A stretch of 64,000 nucleotides of DNA from CAZUGO01 sp964619935 (GTDB lineage Bacteria > Planctomycetota > Phycisphaerae > UBA1845 > CAIVHJ01), in contig CAZUGO010000049.1 of assembly GCA_964619935.1 (NCBI GenBank), positions 1 through 64,000 of the forward strand, given 5' to 3'. This document shows positions 36,073 to 46,506 of the stretch, in pieces. Below the pieces are notes generated by a model, which had not been told where the DNA came from, made no database searches, and saw only the letters and a program-made list of their open reading frames with translations. Position 1 is the stretch's first letter, and each line of letters begins with the position of its first letter. The position numbers were made by a program, and so were the translations under genes.

Positions 36073-37425
36073 TCAATCGCAAGGCCCCCAGGCCGCCAGC
36101 AGAATGACCAGGTCGCCGGAGTTGATGTCGCCGTCCTTGTCAAAATCAGCAGGTTGACCGGGCGCGGTGCCCCAGGTGCCAAGCAGTACGGCGAGATCCC
36201 GGGCGTTGACCGCGCCGTCATCGTTCAAATCCGCCAGGCAGGAGGTGAGTTGGCACTCGTCAGGAATCGTGTCGCCGTCCCGGTCCGCAGACAGGCCGTC
36301 AATGATGTCGAGGTCATCGGCGATGCCATTGCCGTTGCAGTCAGGCAGCCGAGCGATCCAGGCATCCCCCTCGCCTTCCGGGTTCCACCCGCTGCCGATG
36401 ATGGTCAATCCGTCTGCCGACACACTGCCGGCCACCTTCAGGTCCCAGCCGGTGAGATCGACCTGATAGTTCTCGACCAGCACGGCACGCAGGCTGCGCA
36501 TGCCGTGCGCGGCATCCCAGATGAACGGCTCCAGGTCGCCGCACAAAAAGCCACCGCCCACGCAGGATAGCCCGACGACGATCGAGCCATCAGCCGAAAC
36601 ACCAAAAGCTCTGCTCTCGAAGGCGCCGCCCTCCAGATCGCCCAGGCCGACCATTCCGGTCTGCTCAGTCCAACGGAAGGCTTCTTTCCCATTCGCGGAC
36701 TGGCTCTCGCCGACGATCACACTGCCGTCGGCGGACACGTCCTGGGCGAAGCTCGAGAAGTTACCGCCCGGAAGGTCGCCCAAGCCTGTCATCCCTTGAT
36801 CAAGTGTCCAGCGGAAGGCCTGCCCGCCGCCATCGCCGGTCGCCCAGCCGACGATGGTGTTTCCGTCGAGTGAAATGCTATGGCCCGAGCTTTGCCCGGG
36901 GACACCCAGAGCACCAAGGCCGACCATCCCGGTCTCCGCGGTCCAGCGAAACGCCTCAGAGCCCTGATCGGCGCTGCTCCAACCTGTGACGATGAGGCCA
37001 TCCCCGGAAACACTCCTGGCTTCGCTGTTATAGAAGTTACCCGGTAGATCACCAAGCCCGATCATGCCCATCCGCTCAGTCCAGAGAAACGCTTCGGTGT
37101 TGGGGCTCGATTCACCGGAGATGCCCTTGCCGACAACAACAGCACCATCAGCAGATACACGTGCTGCCGTACTGAAACCCGGATTGGGCGGAAGGTCCCC
37201 CAGACCGATCATCCCGAGTTCTTCTGTCCAAAGGTACGCCTCGCCAAACCCCTGAGAATTAATGCTCCATCCCACCACGGCCAGTCCATCCGCGGAAATG
37301 GCGCCCGGTGTGGTGGGGTAGTCGCCGTCCGGCAAGTGACCAATGCCCTTGAAGATTGGTGCCGCGTGGTCCGGCGGAGTCACGGCAAGAAAGAAAAGCA
37401 TACATTGAAGGACAAAGGAACTCAT
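36073..37425 (-). CDS. Secreted HAF-repeat protein with dockerin-like end
   Basis: 450 residues from ATG 37425 (GGGAG before it; the frame extends to 37524 but the signal peptide MSSFVLQCMLFFLAVTPPDHAA starts here). The body is a series of HAF repeats of the form AFRWTxxxGMxGLGDLPGG...A..VSADGSVIVG, about seven in number. The C-terminus has CNGNGIADDLDIIDG, then DLNDDGAVNARDLAVLLGTW and DFDKDGDINSGDLVILLAAW, and ends WGPCD. Exported, predicted beta-propeller-like; role unknown. Confidence 0.85.
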   Translation of the reverse strand: MSSFVLQCMLFFLAVTPPDHAAPIFKGIGHLPDGDYPTTPGAISADGLAVVGWSINSQGFGEAYLWTEELGMIGLGDLPPNPGFSTAARVSADGAVVVGKGISGESSPNTEAFLWTERMGMIGLGDLPGNFYNSEARSVSGDGLIVTGWSSADQGSEAFRWTAETGMVGLGALGVPGQSSGHSISLDGNTIVGWATGDGGGQAFRWTLDQGMTGLGDLPGGNFSSFAQDVSADGSVIVGESQSANGKEAFRWTEQTGMVGLGDLEGGAFESRAFGVSADGSIVVGLSCVGGGFLCGDLEPFIWDAAHGMRSLRAVLVENYQVDLTGWDLKVAGSVSADGLTIIGSGWNPEGEGDAWIARLPDCNGNGIADDLDIIDGLSADRDGDTIPDECQLTSCLADLNDDGAVNARDLAVLLGTWGTAPGQPADFDKDGDINSGDLVILLAAWGPCD

Positions 37426-37533
37426 GAGCGGCTCCCAACGCTCCGACGAAACTGCCACCGTAACATCCCTGGGGACAACATAATTATAGCACCGGGCGAT
37501 CTCGGGCGTAACGAATCCCCGCATGCCTGTACG

Positions 37534-37898
37534 CTATGGACAGGAGCCCCATGCACCCAGAAGCTGGGCGAGGTCGGCGGCATTCACGGTGCAGGTATAG
37601 GCGAAGTCCGGCGCGCAGGCACTCGGCAGACCGGGCGTGCATGGCTCCGGGCACGGTCCCCAAGCCCCCAGGAGCTGCGCCAGATCGGCCGCATTCACCA
37701 CGCCGTTGTCGTTCAGGTCGTGAACGCAGGACCTGCGCAGCTCACCTTTACCGCAGGCTACGATGCTGTATGACTCGCAGATTCGCGTCCGGCTGCCCCT
37801 GAGCGCCACTCGGATTCGCGTTGAACCACCCGCCGCTGGTTGCACCACCTGCATTGAACAGCACCGAGTCCCAGTCAGGGTCGAGGGCCGTGCCCTCA
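37534..37898 (-). pseudogene. Frameshifted remnant of a dockerin-type secreted protein
   Basis: One frame encodes LDPDWDSVLFNAGG and GGWFNANPSGAQGQPDANLR, homologous to the pre-dockerin module of the three genes at 56.5-64 kb. It then hits a stop at 37748. The neighbouring frame continues with DLNDNGVVNAADLAQLLGAW and a second loop DFAYTCTVNAADLAQLLGAW, ending SCP. The second calcium loop has lost its acidic residues. The fragment abuts the stop of the next gene, which suggests a deletion joined them. Confidence 0.7.
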
Positions 37899-40130
37899 AT
37901 GCTGTTGTTCACGGGCCGACTGGTATCTCTGCAGGGCCTGCTGCAGGCCTTGATGATCGCCGCCGTGCAGCCTGATGGCCTTCTCTTGCAGGCCGATCGC
38001 CGCGTCGACATCGTGCTCGGCTTCGAACTTGGCCAACGCCAGGGTGTCCAAGAGGGCCCACTGGCCGTGGTTGGTGTTGGCGCAAGCCTTTTCGGCAAAG
38101 CGCAAAGCGACGTCGCTGTAGGCGCCCTGGTAGCGCTTGTCGGTCAATAACGCCCAGGAAAACCCGTTCAGGGCGGTGGCATCGTCCAAGCGGTTCAGCA
38201 GGTCATCCGCACAGCGGCGCGCAGCCTGGCTGTCCTGCTTGCCGAGGGCCAGGATGTCAAACCGCGTGCGATAGAGGTCGGTATCCATTCCGCCCTCACG
38301 CAACCGGGCATCGACCAATTCCAAGGCCCGATCCCAATTGTGCTGTTGCCGCACGGTGCGCAGCTCCTGCCGGAAGCGCTCCTCGTCTTGCTCCTGCCGG
38401 ATGAACTGCGCAATTATCGGGGCCACGTCGGGCAGTCCGCTGACCCCGGCCGAGAGCTGCAGTTTCTCCTCAGACTCATGGGTCATCAACGACACCACGG
38501 TGCTGCGGAGCAGCGGAACAAACGGCGCGATCTCCTGGCGATCGCGGTTGTCCATATGCGGTGCCGCCAGCCTCAGGATGCGACCCGGGCTCAGGAACAA
38601 GGCCTTGCTGGTGTCATCGCCAACCTGCTTGAGGGCTGCGGCAAAGTCGTCATCTTCAAGAATCGAGGAGCCGCCATCGGCAGCCTGTACGGCCGCCTGC
38701 ATCGCCGCAGGGGTTGTCGAAGCAATGAGGGTGTCCCGCCGGGCGCCCACGTAGACGGTGACGCCGTCCTGAAAGCGATAGGCCTTGGCTTGGACGTCGC
38801 CGATGGATTGCACGGTGCCATCGGTGGTCGGTGCTCCGGCCGCCATGCTGGCGATGCCCAGCAGTTGGGTCCACAGCAACTCCGACTTGGCCGGATCGTG
38901 GACCCGAATCACGGCGGCGATTTCCGGCAGCGCCGGACCGGATCCGGGCTCACCCGCCGGCGGGAGTGCGAATACCGAGAAATCGACGACATTCGCGAAG
39001 ATCTCGCGACCGACATCCAAACCGGTGACCGCCGCTGATGACGGTCCGCGCTTGCCGGTCACCGGCGGGAAGCGCGAGTCGCGCTCGTTCATGGCCCCGA
39101 CCAGGAACCCCACCACGCCGTGCGGGATCCCGCGGAACGTCTCCCGTGTCACCGGCGGCGTGCGCACCAGGTTGTAGATCAGGTTGTGGTGTCCGCGGTC
39201 CAGAGCGATGGCCAGGTCCATACCCACCCGGTCATCGTGGACACCGAACTTGGCCGAGACGGAACGCCAACTGTCCAGGTCCAGGATGGCCCGGGCCTGG
39301 GCCAGTTCGGAGCAGTCGCCCGCCAGGCCACTGATCAACGGCATGGCCTTCTTGGCATCAGCGCATAGGAACAACAGCGGCTTCTGCCGGCCGGCCAGCA
39401 CCTCGGCCATGGCCTCATTATTCGCGAATGACGGGCCGCCACGGCCGGCGAGACGATCGAGCACGGCGGTGATCTGCTCCTTCTGAGGGCTGGCAATCAC
39501 CAGCCGGGATGACAGGCAGACATAGAACTCACCGTCGTGGATGTAGTACAGCGGGTAGCCACCCACGGTCTCAGCGCTCCCGGCAACCGGCAGGGCCGTT
39601 TCGATGGCACCACGGAGCACCTCCAGGTTCCCAGGATGCAGCACGACCACGCCTGTGGGCTTGTGTTTCTGGGGGTCGAATCCGGTAATCGCGACCGCCG
39701 CCCCGCGCAGCCCGAGCAAGGCGTTCACCAGCTTGGGACTGATGGCGACCCGCTGATCGGCGACCGCGGTCGCCTGGTCACCGCCCAACAGTCCGAGGTG
39801 GTCAAGCAATTGGCTGACCTGGGCGCCCGGGTTGTTCAGCTCGACATAGGCAAACGTCTCCGCCGGCATCAGGCCGGCCAGGTCCACGGTGGCCAGCTCC
39901 TCCCGACAACGGGCCAAACCCTCGCGGGCCTGCCGCAGCACCGTGTCGGCCGCCACCCCGTCGTTCAGCACCCGGCCGTAGAGTTCGGCTGCCGCGGCGT
40001 AGTCCTGCTGGGCGTGCTCCAGGTAGTAGGCCTGATAAAACGACGGGGCCGGTTTGGCGGCGACGGCAACACCGGACGACCCGGTGACGAACAAACTGAT
40101 GGCCAGCAATTGGAACCAACGGGCATACAT
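37896..40130 (-). CDS. Large secreted protein of unknown function
   Basis: 744 residues from ATG 40130 (AAAGGAG upstream; the frame extends to 40214). Signal peptide residues 1-25 (AISLFVTGSSGVAVAA). A TPR-like helical pair follows (FYQAYYLEHAQQDYAAAAEL), then a long alpha/beta region starting LMPAETFAYVELNNPG, which resembles DUF3352-type exported proteins; that match is by eye and tentative. The C-terminal 150 residues are helical with repeat-like texture (LRQELRTVRQQHNWDRALEL, GFSWALLTDKRYQGAYSDVA). No catalytic motif. Confidence 0.6.
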   Translation of the reverse strand: MYARWFQLLAISLFVTGSSGVAVAAKPAPSFYQAYYLEHAQQDYAAAAELYGRVLNDGVAADTVLRQAREGLARCREELATVDLAGLMPAETFAYVELNNPGAQVSQLLDHLGLLGGDQATAVADQRVAISPKLVNALLGLRGAAVAITGFDPQKHKPTGVVVLHPGNLEVLRGAIETALPVAGSAETVGGYPLYYIHDGEFYVCLSSRLVIASPQKEQITAVLDRLAGRGGPSFANNEAMAEVLAGRQKPLLFLCADAKKAMPLISGLAGDCSELAQARAILDLDSWRSVSAKFGVHDDRVGMDLAIALDRGHHNLIYNLVRTPPVTRETFRGIPHGVVGFLVGAMNERDSRFPPVTGKRGPSSAAVTGLDVGREIFANVVDFSVFALPPAGEPGSGPALPEIAAVIRVHDPAKSELLWTQLLGIASMAAGAPTTDGTVQSIGDVQAKAYRFQDGVTVYVGARRDTLIASTTPAAMQAAVQAADGGSSILEDDDFAAALKQVGDDTSKALFLSPGRILRLAAPHMDNRDRQEIAPFVPLLRSTVVSLMTHESEEKLQLSAGVSGLPDVAPIIAQFIRQEQDEERFRQELRTVRQQHNWDRALELVDARLREGGMDTDLYRTRFDILALGKQDSQAARRCADDLLNRLDDATALNGFSWALLTDKRYQGAYSDVALRFAEKACANTNHGQWALLDTLALAKFEAEHDVDAAIGLQEKAIRLHGGDHQGLQQALQRYQSAREQQH

Positions 40131-40368
40131 GGTGGGTTCTCCTTTCCGCGGTCCGATCCAGAAGGGGCGAGCAGGGTTTTTCGCACGGCGAAACCCGATG
40201 ATACGAACTATCAAGCAATTCAGAAGCAGCGCGGAAATATTTCCAGAGGGAGAGATTGCTGGGAATTGTGGGCCGGCGACGACCTTCTGGCACCGGAAGT
40301 GCTATCCGGGGGATTCCCCACTTTTGCCCACCCAAAGCCTGCAATATTACCCGATTTCGGGCGGCGGA

Positions 40369-41352
40369 TCATTCGATCCCGCAGGACCAGTCGTACACAC
40401 TGGCCGCGTCCTGGTGCAGCAGGCGGCCCAGGCCCTCGGGCAGATTGGCCAGAGCGGCGCCACGCGGCATGCGGCCCGCGTCGTCCACCGAATCACAATC
40501 CGCGGCGTTGGTGGTCAACAACTGAAAGTCTGCGGGGCTCAGCGGGCGGGTCAGAAGCACCACCGCTGGGGCGGCTTCGGGCACATTCTGCGGAACCAGC
40601 AGCGCGGTCAGGTCCAGGTCTCCAAGATGCGTCTGCAACCACTGCAGCCAGGCGGCCACTTGCGGCCGGTACGGATGGGACCGGCTCAGGGGCAGCCGGG
40701 CGGCGAATCCGTGAGGTTGATTCCGCCAATTCAGCAGCAGGCCGCCCAAATATTGCAGGTATGACTCCGCTCCGGCACTCTGGGCCGCGGCAGCCAGGCC
40801 GCGGATCCATGGACAGAAGGGAATGGCTTGCATGTCTTGCTGAAGCGAGCCAGCCGCGGCGGCAGGATCGGCGGGCGCCTGTAACGGTCGGTCCCTAACG
40901 TCCTGGGGGCCTATCGCCCCGCGGGAAAGAAGCCCGAACAGGTCCGAGAATTGATCCCAGGCCACGCTGCAGGTGATCAGGTGGGCGGCCCAAGTGGTGT
41001 CGGGGACCGCCTGCAAGGCGAAAAGCGTGAATGGAAAGGTCCTTGGCGGAGCGGCACTGTCGCGACTGTTCCAGATCGATGCCACCACCGCCAAATCATC
41101 AAGTTCCGGGAAACGGGCAAACAGACCGGCCGGGGTCACTCTGCCGCGCCGTTGCGGATCCACGCGGGTCACCCAGCGATCGTGACCACCCTGCACCCAG
41201 GCCTGATAGACGCGGGCCTGCTCCTGCCAGGCGTCGATATGCACGAATTCCCGGCTGCTGGGCAGCTTGCCGAAACCACGGATGCGACGCTGATCAGCCT
41301 CGCTCAGCTCCTGGCCGGTGATGCGGTTTAGCAACTTCTTAATGGGGCTCAC
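40369..41352 (-). CDS. tagF: Type VI secretion-associated protein TagF
   Basis: 327 residues. RGFGKLPSSREFVHIDA at residues 24-40 is the family signature (GKLPxxxDFV), followed by the expected alpha/beta domain (WVQGGHDRWV, FPFTLFALQ). TagF is a post-translational regulator of T6SS assembly in Pseudomonas, acting with the PpkA/Fha phosphorylation pathway or independently. It follows tssM with only 18 bases between, so it is the last gene of the block. Confidence 0.8.
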   Translation of the reverse strand: MSPIKKLLNRITGQELSEADQRRIRGFGKLPSSREFVHIDAWQEQARVYQAWVQGGHDRWVTRVDPQRRGRVTPAGLFARFPELDDLAVVASIWNSRDSAAPPRTFPFTLFALQAVPDTTWAAHLITCSVAWDQFSDLFGLLSRGAIGPQDVRDRPLQAPADPAAAAGSLQQDMQAIPFCPWIRGLAAAAQSAGAESYLQYLGGLLLNWRNQPHGFAARLPLSRSHPYRPQVAAWLQWLQTHLGDLDLTALLVPQNVPEAAPAVVLLTRPLSPADFQLLTTNAADCDSVDDAGRMPRGAALANLPEGLGRLLHQDAASVYDWSCGIE

Positions 41353-41370
41353 GGGAACTCCGGATCTGGG

Positions 41371-44300
41371 TTAATCCTGCGGCAGTTGGGGTGGGGTGCC
41401 GACCCACACCGCGGGATCCGGCCAGTCAAGAAACGGCGGCAGACCTCCAGCGGGGTCCAGAAAGCGCAGCTTGAACGCCACCGAACGGATCGGGGGATGC
41501 GGGGGTTCGCTGGAGAGTCCGTCAAGTTCACTCAGGTCCTTCCTGATCCTGATCATCCAGGTGCCGTCCTGTCCGGGTGCCGCCTCACCGTACTCGCGAA
41601 TCAGCCGGATCAGGCCGAATTCACCGCCGGGCAGGGTGGCCAGGCGGGGTTCGATCTCCGGACGCAGCCGCCGGGCCTTGTCGGTCATGTTCTGCAGCAG
41701 AACCTCGACCTGGCCCTGCCGCGGTTGCCAGCGGAAGCGCTGCGGCGCTGAGGACCGCTCGGCCCCGAAAGCGATCAGGGCGGAGCCGCCGTCACCGCCT
41801 TCCTTGGTGACCCCTGGCAAGCGCAGTGCCACTGTGCGGTAAAATTCCGCAGGGGTTTGGTTTTCCGGTCCTTCGACCTCGTAGGACAGCTCGACCTGGT
41901 ACGATTCTCGATCCAGAAACTGATGCCAGCGGGCGGCGTTCTGTAACCAGGCGCCCCGGGTCCGGGTCGCGGGATCCGCGGGCTGGCCATTGAACTGCTG
42001 CAATCCGGCGAGGGTCTGGAGCAGGGCCCGCAGCCGCGGAGGATCGACCGCGTCGAACTGCCCGTCTCTGAAGACGAACGGCCGGGCTTCGAATTCGCGA
42101 AGGTGCCGGCGCTGCAGTTGTTCGAACAGGTCGCGCCACAGCAGGTGACGGCCCAGATCGATCACGAACTGCAACTGCCGGGTCATTCGCTCCTCTTGCA
42201 GTGCCGCCTGGCCTGCGCCGACTGCCGCCAGGACCGGGAACTCGATGGCACCCGGCTGGAGGTCGTCCAGACCGTCCAGGCGAAACTCCTGAACTTGATT
42301 GCGAAACTGCTTCCAAGCGATCGACACCGGCCGAAAGTCGAGCATGCCGGGCGCCGCCAGGGTCTGCGCGACGACCCTGTGCAGCCGGCTGTCGGCCGGC
42401 CAATCGACCAGCGGCAGGTCGGCGAGCAGGTCTTGCTGTTGGGCCGCGCCCTGCTCACGACCGGGGTGCAGCAGTTCAATCACGTGAACCCGCAAGGCCT
42501 CGACGTCAGCATCGTACTGATCCTGCAGGGTGGTGCCGTGGTCGCGCATCCAGCGGCGGTACCCGTCCCAGTCCGACGGCAGATCATTGGGCGACAGCCC
42601 ATCCAGCCGGTGGCGGTCATAGGCGTGAGACCACGATTGCAGGTAGTGCTGCAGGTATTGTCGCTGGGCCCGATTCAGGGCGCTGTCCAGTCCCGAGATA
42701 TCGATCAGCAGCGAGCGCTCGACGGCTTCGTTCAGCACCGCACTGAGCCTTTGTTTGGCCCGTATGGTGTTCAGGATGAACGGTGCGGCGTGCCGGTTTT
42801 TCAATCCCGGGAACTGCAGGGCCTTGGCGTACTCATCCTGGTCCTCCATGGCGTAGGCCAACCCGACGTCGTCAAGACGGCCCAGTCGCTCGGCGATGTC
42901 CTCGACCAGGGCATCCAGCCGGTAGCGTCGCTGTGATTCCGCGATCGCCCGCACCAACCGTTCGAGATCCTGCTGCTGCCACTGCCGGCCAACGTCCAGC
43001 GCCAACTCGGCGGAGCGCTGGTCAATCAGCTCTTGCAGTTGAGCGCTCCACCCGGCCAGGAAAGCCTGGGCCGTCGCGGTCTGACCGGTCAATTGCCCGG
43101 CCAGCTCAGCGAGCACGCGTTCGGCATCTTCCAGAGGCCTGACGAACTCGTAACGCTGCGCGGGTCCGGCGGACCACTGCAGCACATCCCGCTCGATGGC
43201 GCTGACTTGCGGTAGCAGGCGGCTCTTGCAGAGTTCCAGTTGGGTCGCGAAGGCCTCCTGGTAGGAGCGCACCTGATCACGCAGGCGGCCCGCAAACGCC
43301 TGATCCTCGTCTGACGTTGCGGCTGACAGCGCCGCAGACACGGTCTCCCAGAAGGCTTTGTTGCCGGCCAAGGCTGCATCACCGAGTTGCTGGAGGCGGA
43401 CGATCCGTCCGTTGTCGGTCGGGGCGTGAACCCCGTGCTCGCGAATCCGTTGCAGCAGTTGACGGGACTGAGCCGGCGCGGCGCCGGCCGGCCGCGGAAA
43501 AGTCTCCAGCCAGCGCTGGGCGGTTCGTTCAAAGGTTTCCCGGGTGCGGGCATTTTCGAAGTCGCGATACGAGCGGACCAACGTGGTGTACGATTCCTGC
43601 ATTTCCTGGCAACGGCGGACCAACTCGGCCCACCAGGCCACATCGGCGTCGCTTTCCAGGGCGGCGGTTTGCAACCAGAACGACTGGGCCTTGCCCAGGG
43701 CCTCTTGGATGCGCTGGCGCTGATCCTGGCGACTGCCGCTGAGCGCTGCGGTGACCCGCACCGCTGGCAGATCTCCATGGCGCTGGAACAACCGCCCGAT
43801 CTGTTCGGCCTGGCCCACCACCGAGTAATCCGACCCGGGCAGCACGCGGCGCAGGGCTTCGACATCGTTCATCGACGTCGGCACCTCGCCCAGATGCCAG
43901 GACACGTAGGCCGCCAGGCTGGCCGCGAACTCCTGAACCGATGCGGCCGTCATCGGGTGGTGGTCGGCGGTCAGCGCCTGTTCCACGCGGACCACCTCGG
44001 GACGCAGGATGCCGGTCCCAATCAGCTCGCGCTGCACGGAACGAATGTACCCTTGGGCCTGAGATCCCGCCGATCCGAACATCAGTGCCGCTGGCCCGCC
44101 CGGGGGGTGGATTCGTTCCATCGCAGCGGTCAGATCGCGCGCCAGCGCAACGGCGGCCGATACATCGGCCAACGGGGGTTCGGCCGGTCCGGTGCCGGAG
44201 GCGGCAGCCGGCCGGTGCTGCTCGATGAACGCCACCGCCTGATCTACGGTGCGCCGCGGGCCGGCGACCGCGGCGGCATATGACTGATAGCCCCATACGG

Positions 44301-45633
44301 TCACTGCTGCCAGAATCAAGATCAGCGGCAGGCCCACGAAGAGGGCCGAGTTGCGAAGCAGCCGCATCCGGCGAATGTGCCGCTGCGAGCGGAACACCAT
44401 GCCCTGTTCCCTGGCCACCTTCTCGGCGTAGAAGTCATGAATGAAGAAGGCCCGCGATTGCGGGAAGATGCCTTCCAGATTGTCGAGTTCTTCGCCCGAC
44501 AGGTGGCGGCCGAGGATCTCCAGGATGGGCTTGCCTTCCTGCAGGGCGCTGGTGAAATAGAAGCCGCGAAAAAACAGCGGCTCCGCGAAGATATTGCGGC
44601 TGAAGATCACATCGATGTAGTTCTGCACCCGATCCTTCAGCGCCGCGAAGGTGTCTGGGAAGGTGTAAATCCAACCGGCTTCTGGGCCGGTGGTCTGACG
44701 ACCGAGAAATTGCAGCCGCAGCTGGTGCAGCCGGCCAAACAGCCGATCGTAATCGCAGTTGAATTCGCGCGGCTCGTAGGGGACCTCGAAGGGCCCCGGG
44801 CGCGACCAGCCGAACAACTGGTTGCGCTGTAATGAGGACAGGTGGTTGTAGAACTCGGTGAAGCCGGCCACCAGGTCCGACTTGGTGATCAGCAGGAACA
44901 CCGGGAAGCGAACTTCGAGCCCGTTCTGAATCTGCCGCAGGCGATCGCGGATCAAACCGGCGCTGGCATGCCGCTGCTCAGCGGTATCCGACATCAGCTT
45001 GTCGGCCGGCAGTGCCACGATCACACCGTTGATCGGACAGCGCCGCCGCCGCTTGAGCAGCGCGAGGAATGCCTCCCATTCGTGACGATCGCTGGTGCCT
45101 TCCTGTTCGAAGACCAGCCGTCCGGCGGTATCCAGGATCACCGAGGTATTGGTGAACCACCAATTGTAGTTGCGGGTGCCACCGAAACCCGGCAGCTCAT
45201 CCTTGCCCAGCGGAAAATCCATGCCGCTGTTCAGCAGCGTCATGGTCTTGCCGCCGCCGGGCTCGCCCAGAATGATGTACCACGGCAGTTGGTATAACGA
45301 GATCTTGGATTGCTGCAGCTTGTCGATGCCGTCGCGCCATTTCTGCTTGAATTCCCGTTCGCGCTCGGCCAGCTCCATGCGCGAGGGGCCGCCGGTCTGT
45401 TGGGCGATCTCGTGATCCAGACGATCGCCCCGGTGGCGATCGACCACGGCCAGGGCCTTGTGGAAGAGATAGTAGATCCCGAAGAACGCCGTGATGCTGC
45501 CGATGAGCGCCCAGGCCATCCCCGGCGGCAGCGCCCCGCGCACCAGCAGCAGCGGGGTGCACAGCACCGCCCAGGCAATCACGATGCGCAGGAGGACCGG
45601 AAGTACGTTGTACAGGCGCAGCAGGCTGTTCAT
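41371..45633 (-). CDS. tssM: Type VI secretion inner-membrane protein TssM (IcmF)
   Basis: 1420 residues from ATG 45633 (a GTG at 45678 would add 15). Two N-terminal membrane helices (about residues 12-34 and 39-58), a cytoplasmic NTPase-like domain with intact Walker A GEPGGGKTMTLLNSGMDFPL, a third helix near residue 430 (NSALFVGLPLILILAAVTVW) and a very long periplasmic region. Length and order match full-size TssM. With TssL and TssJ it forms the trans-envelope channel complex; no tssJ lipoprotein is adjacent. It lies 103 bases downstream of tssL. Confidence 0.9.
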   Translation of the reverse strand: MNSLLRLYNVLPVLLRIVIAWAVLCTPLLLVRGALPPGMAWALIGSITAFFGIYYLFHKALAVVDRHRGDRLDHEIAQQTGGPSRMELAEREREFKQKWRDGIDKLQQSKISLYQLPWYIILGEPGGGKTMTLLNSGMDFPLGKDELPGFGGTRNYNWWFTNTSVILDTAGRLVFEQEGTSDRHEWEAFLALLKRRRRCPINGVIVALPADKLMSDTAEQRHASAGLIRDRLRQIQNGLEVRFPVFLLITKSDLVAGFTEFYNHLSSLQRNQLFGWSRPGPFEVPYEPREFNCDYDRLFGRLHQLRLQFLGRQTTGPEAGWIYTFPDTFAALKDRVQNYIDVIFSRNIFAEPLFFRGFYFTSALQEGKPILEILGRHLSGEELDNLEGIFPQSRAFFIHDFYAEKVAREQGMVFRSQRHIRRMRLLRNSALFVGLPLILILAAVTVWGYQSYAAAVAGPRRTVDQAVAFIEQHRPAAASGTGPAEPPLADVSAAVALARDLTAAMERIHPPGGPAALMFGSAGSQAQGYIRSVQRELIGTGILRPEVVRVEQALTADHHPMTAASVQEFAASLAAYVSWHLGEVPTSMNDVEALRRVLPGSDYSVVGQAEQIGRLFQRHGDLPAVRVTAALSGSRQDQRQRIQEALGKAQSFWLQTAALESDADVAWWAELVRRCQEMQESYTTLVRSYRDFENARTRETFERTAQRWLETFPRPAGAAPAQSRQLLQRIREHGVHAPTDNGRIVRLQQLGDAALAGNKAFWETVSAALSAATSDEDQAFAGRLRDQVRSYQEAFATQLELCKSRLLPQVSAIERDVLQWSAGPAQRYEFVRPLEDAERVLAELAGQLTGQTATAQAFLAGWSAQLQELIDQRSAELALDVGRQWQQQDLERLVRAIAESQRRYRLDALVEDIAERLGRLDDVGLAYAMEDQDEYAKALQFPGLKNRHAAPFILNTIRAKQRLSAVLNEAVERSLLIDISGLDSALNRAQRQYLQHYLQSWSHAYDRHRLDGLSPNDLPSDWDGYRRWMRDHGTTLQDQYDADVEALRVHVIELLHPGREQGAAQQQDLLADLPLVDWPADSRLHRVVAQTLAAPGMLDFRPVSIAWKQFRNQVQEFRLDGLDDLQPGAIEFPVLAAVGAGQAALQEERMTRQLQFVIDLGRHLLWRDLFEQLQRRHLREFEARPFVFRDGQFDAVDPPRLRALLQTLAGLQQFNGQPADPATRTRGAWLQNAARWHQFLDRESYQVELSYEVEGPENQTPAEFYRTVALRLPGVTKEGGDGGSALIAFGAERSSAPQRFRWQPRQGQVEVLLQNMTDKARRLRPEIEPRLATLPGGEFGLIRLIREYGEAAPGQDGTWMIRIRKDLSELDGLSSEPPHPPIRSVAFKLRFLDPAGGLPPFLDWPDPAVWVGTPPQLPQD

Positions 45634-45736
45634 CGTTCGCGGTTGCCGGGTTGATCCTTCCTGATCCGCGTGGTGCACCCGCGCACTACAGGACCCGCGG
45701 CCGGGAGGAAGGGTTGTTCACACTCAGGTTGCGGCT

Positions 45737-46486
45737 TCAATGCATCACACCATAGGCCGTGCCGGCCTGCTCCGCAGCCGTCTCCAGGCCCTGCAGTAGA
45801 TCATTCCACAGCGCGCCCCGAAACCCGACGAGCAAACACACGGCGGCGATGACCATGGCTGCGACCGTGGCCAACCGCATGACGGTCTTGTAGTTTGGCG
45901 GGATTTCGATGGTGTGCTGGTAGGCCTGTGGAAAGCAGGCCTGGTCGTCGACCGGAGCGTTGCACAAGAGCGCCAGGATCGCGTCGGCCTCACGAGTCAA
46001 TTCCTGCGGTTGACCCACGAATTTGCCGCGGAAGCCGAACTTCAGACAACAATAGAACACGGCCAGCAGGTCAGCCGCGTAAGCCCGCTCGGAGCCTGCG
46101 GCGGTTCGCCGCTCGTCGAACATCCGCCGGGCCTGAGCGAGGTCGTCGAAGAACAGTATGCCGCGCATCTTCTGTGGGTTGTTGAGGATCCGCGCCTCCA
46201 GCGTGTGGCTGTCCCACCAGCCGCGATGGTCCCATTCGGTGGCGGTCATGACTTCGTCGGTCAGGCACACCAGCGCCCGCCGGGCCAGGGCCCAGAACGC
46301 ACCCAGGCCCGGCTCGTGTCCCGCCGCGGCGTCGCGCTCGCGGAACAGCCGCTCGGCTTCTTCATGGAGGACGTCGCCCTTGAGGGCTGCACCGCGGCGG
46401 GCCTGCCGCTGGAAGGTGGCGACGAACAGAAAGACCGGAGAGGCCAATCGAAACAAGGCGGTCGGGGTTTCGGTCGGTTCAGCCAT
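45737..46486 (-). CDS. tssL: Type VI secretion inner-membrane protein TssL (DotU)
   Basis: 249 residues. The cytoplasmic domain has the DotU hallmarks ALVCLTDEVMTATEWDHRGWW and FYCCLKFGFRGKFVGQP, with a single C-terminal membrane helix (about 203-226). There is no OmpA/peptidoglycan-binding extension, so it relies on TssM or another protein for wall anchoring. Directly upstream of tssM, 20 bases after the unknown gene. Confidence 0.88.
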   Translation of the reverse strand: MAEPTETPTALFRLASPVFLFVATFQRQARRGAALKGDVLHEEAERLFRERDAAAGHEPGLGAFWALARRALVCLTDEVMTATEWDHRGWWDSHTLEARILNNPQKMRGILFFDDLAQARRMFDERRTAAGSERAYAADLLAVFYCCLKFGFRGKFVGQPQELTREADAILALLCNAPVDDQACFPQAYQHTIEIPPNYKTVMRLATVAAMVIAAVCLLVGFRGALWNDLLQGLETAAEQAGTAYGVMH

Positions 46487-46506
46487 TAGTCGATCGTGCC
46501 GGCTGT

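Noticed and set aside
35919..36221. Minus-strand frame containing HLWMKHAGVKRPDKVK, considered as a transposase or integrase remnant
   Set aside because: No catalytic motif or flanking repeats, and half of the frame overlaps the dockerin end of the HAF gene in another phase.
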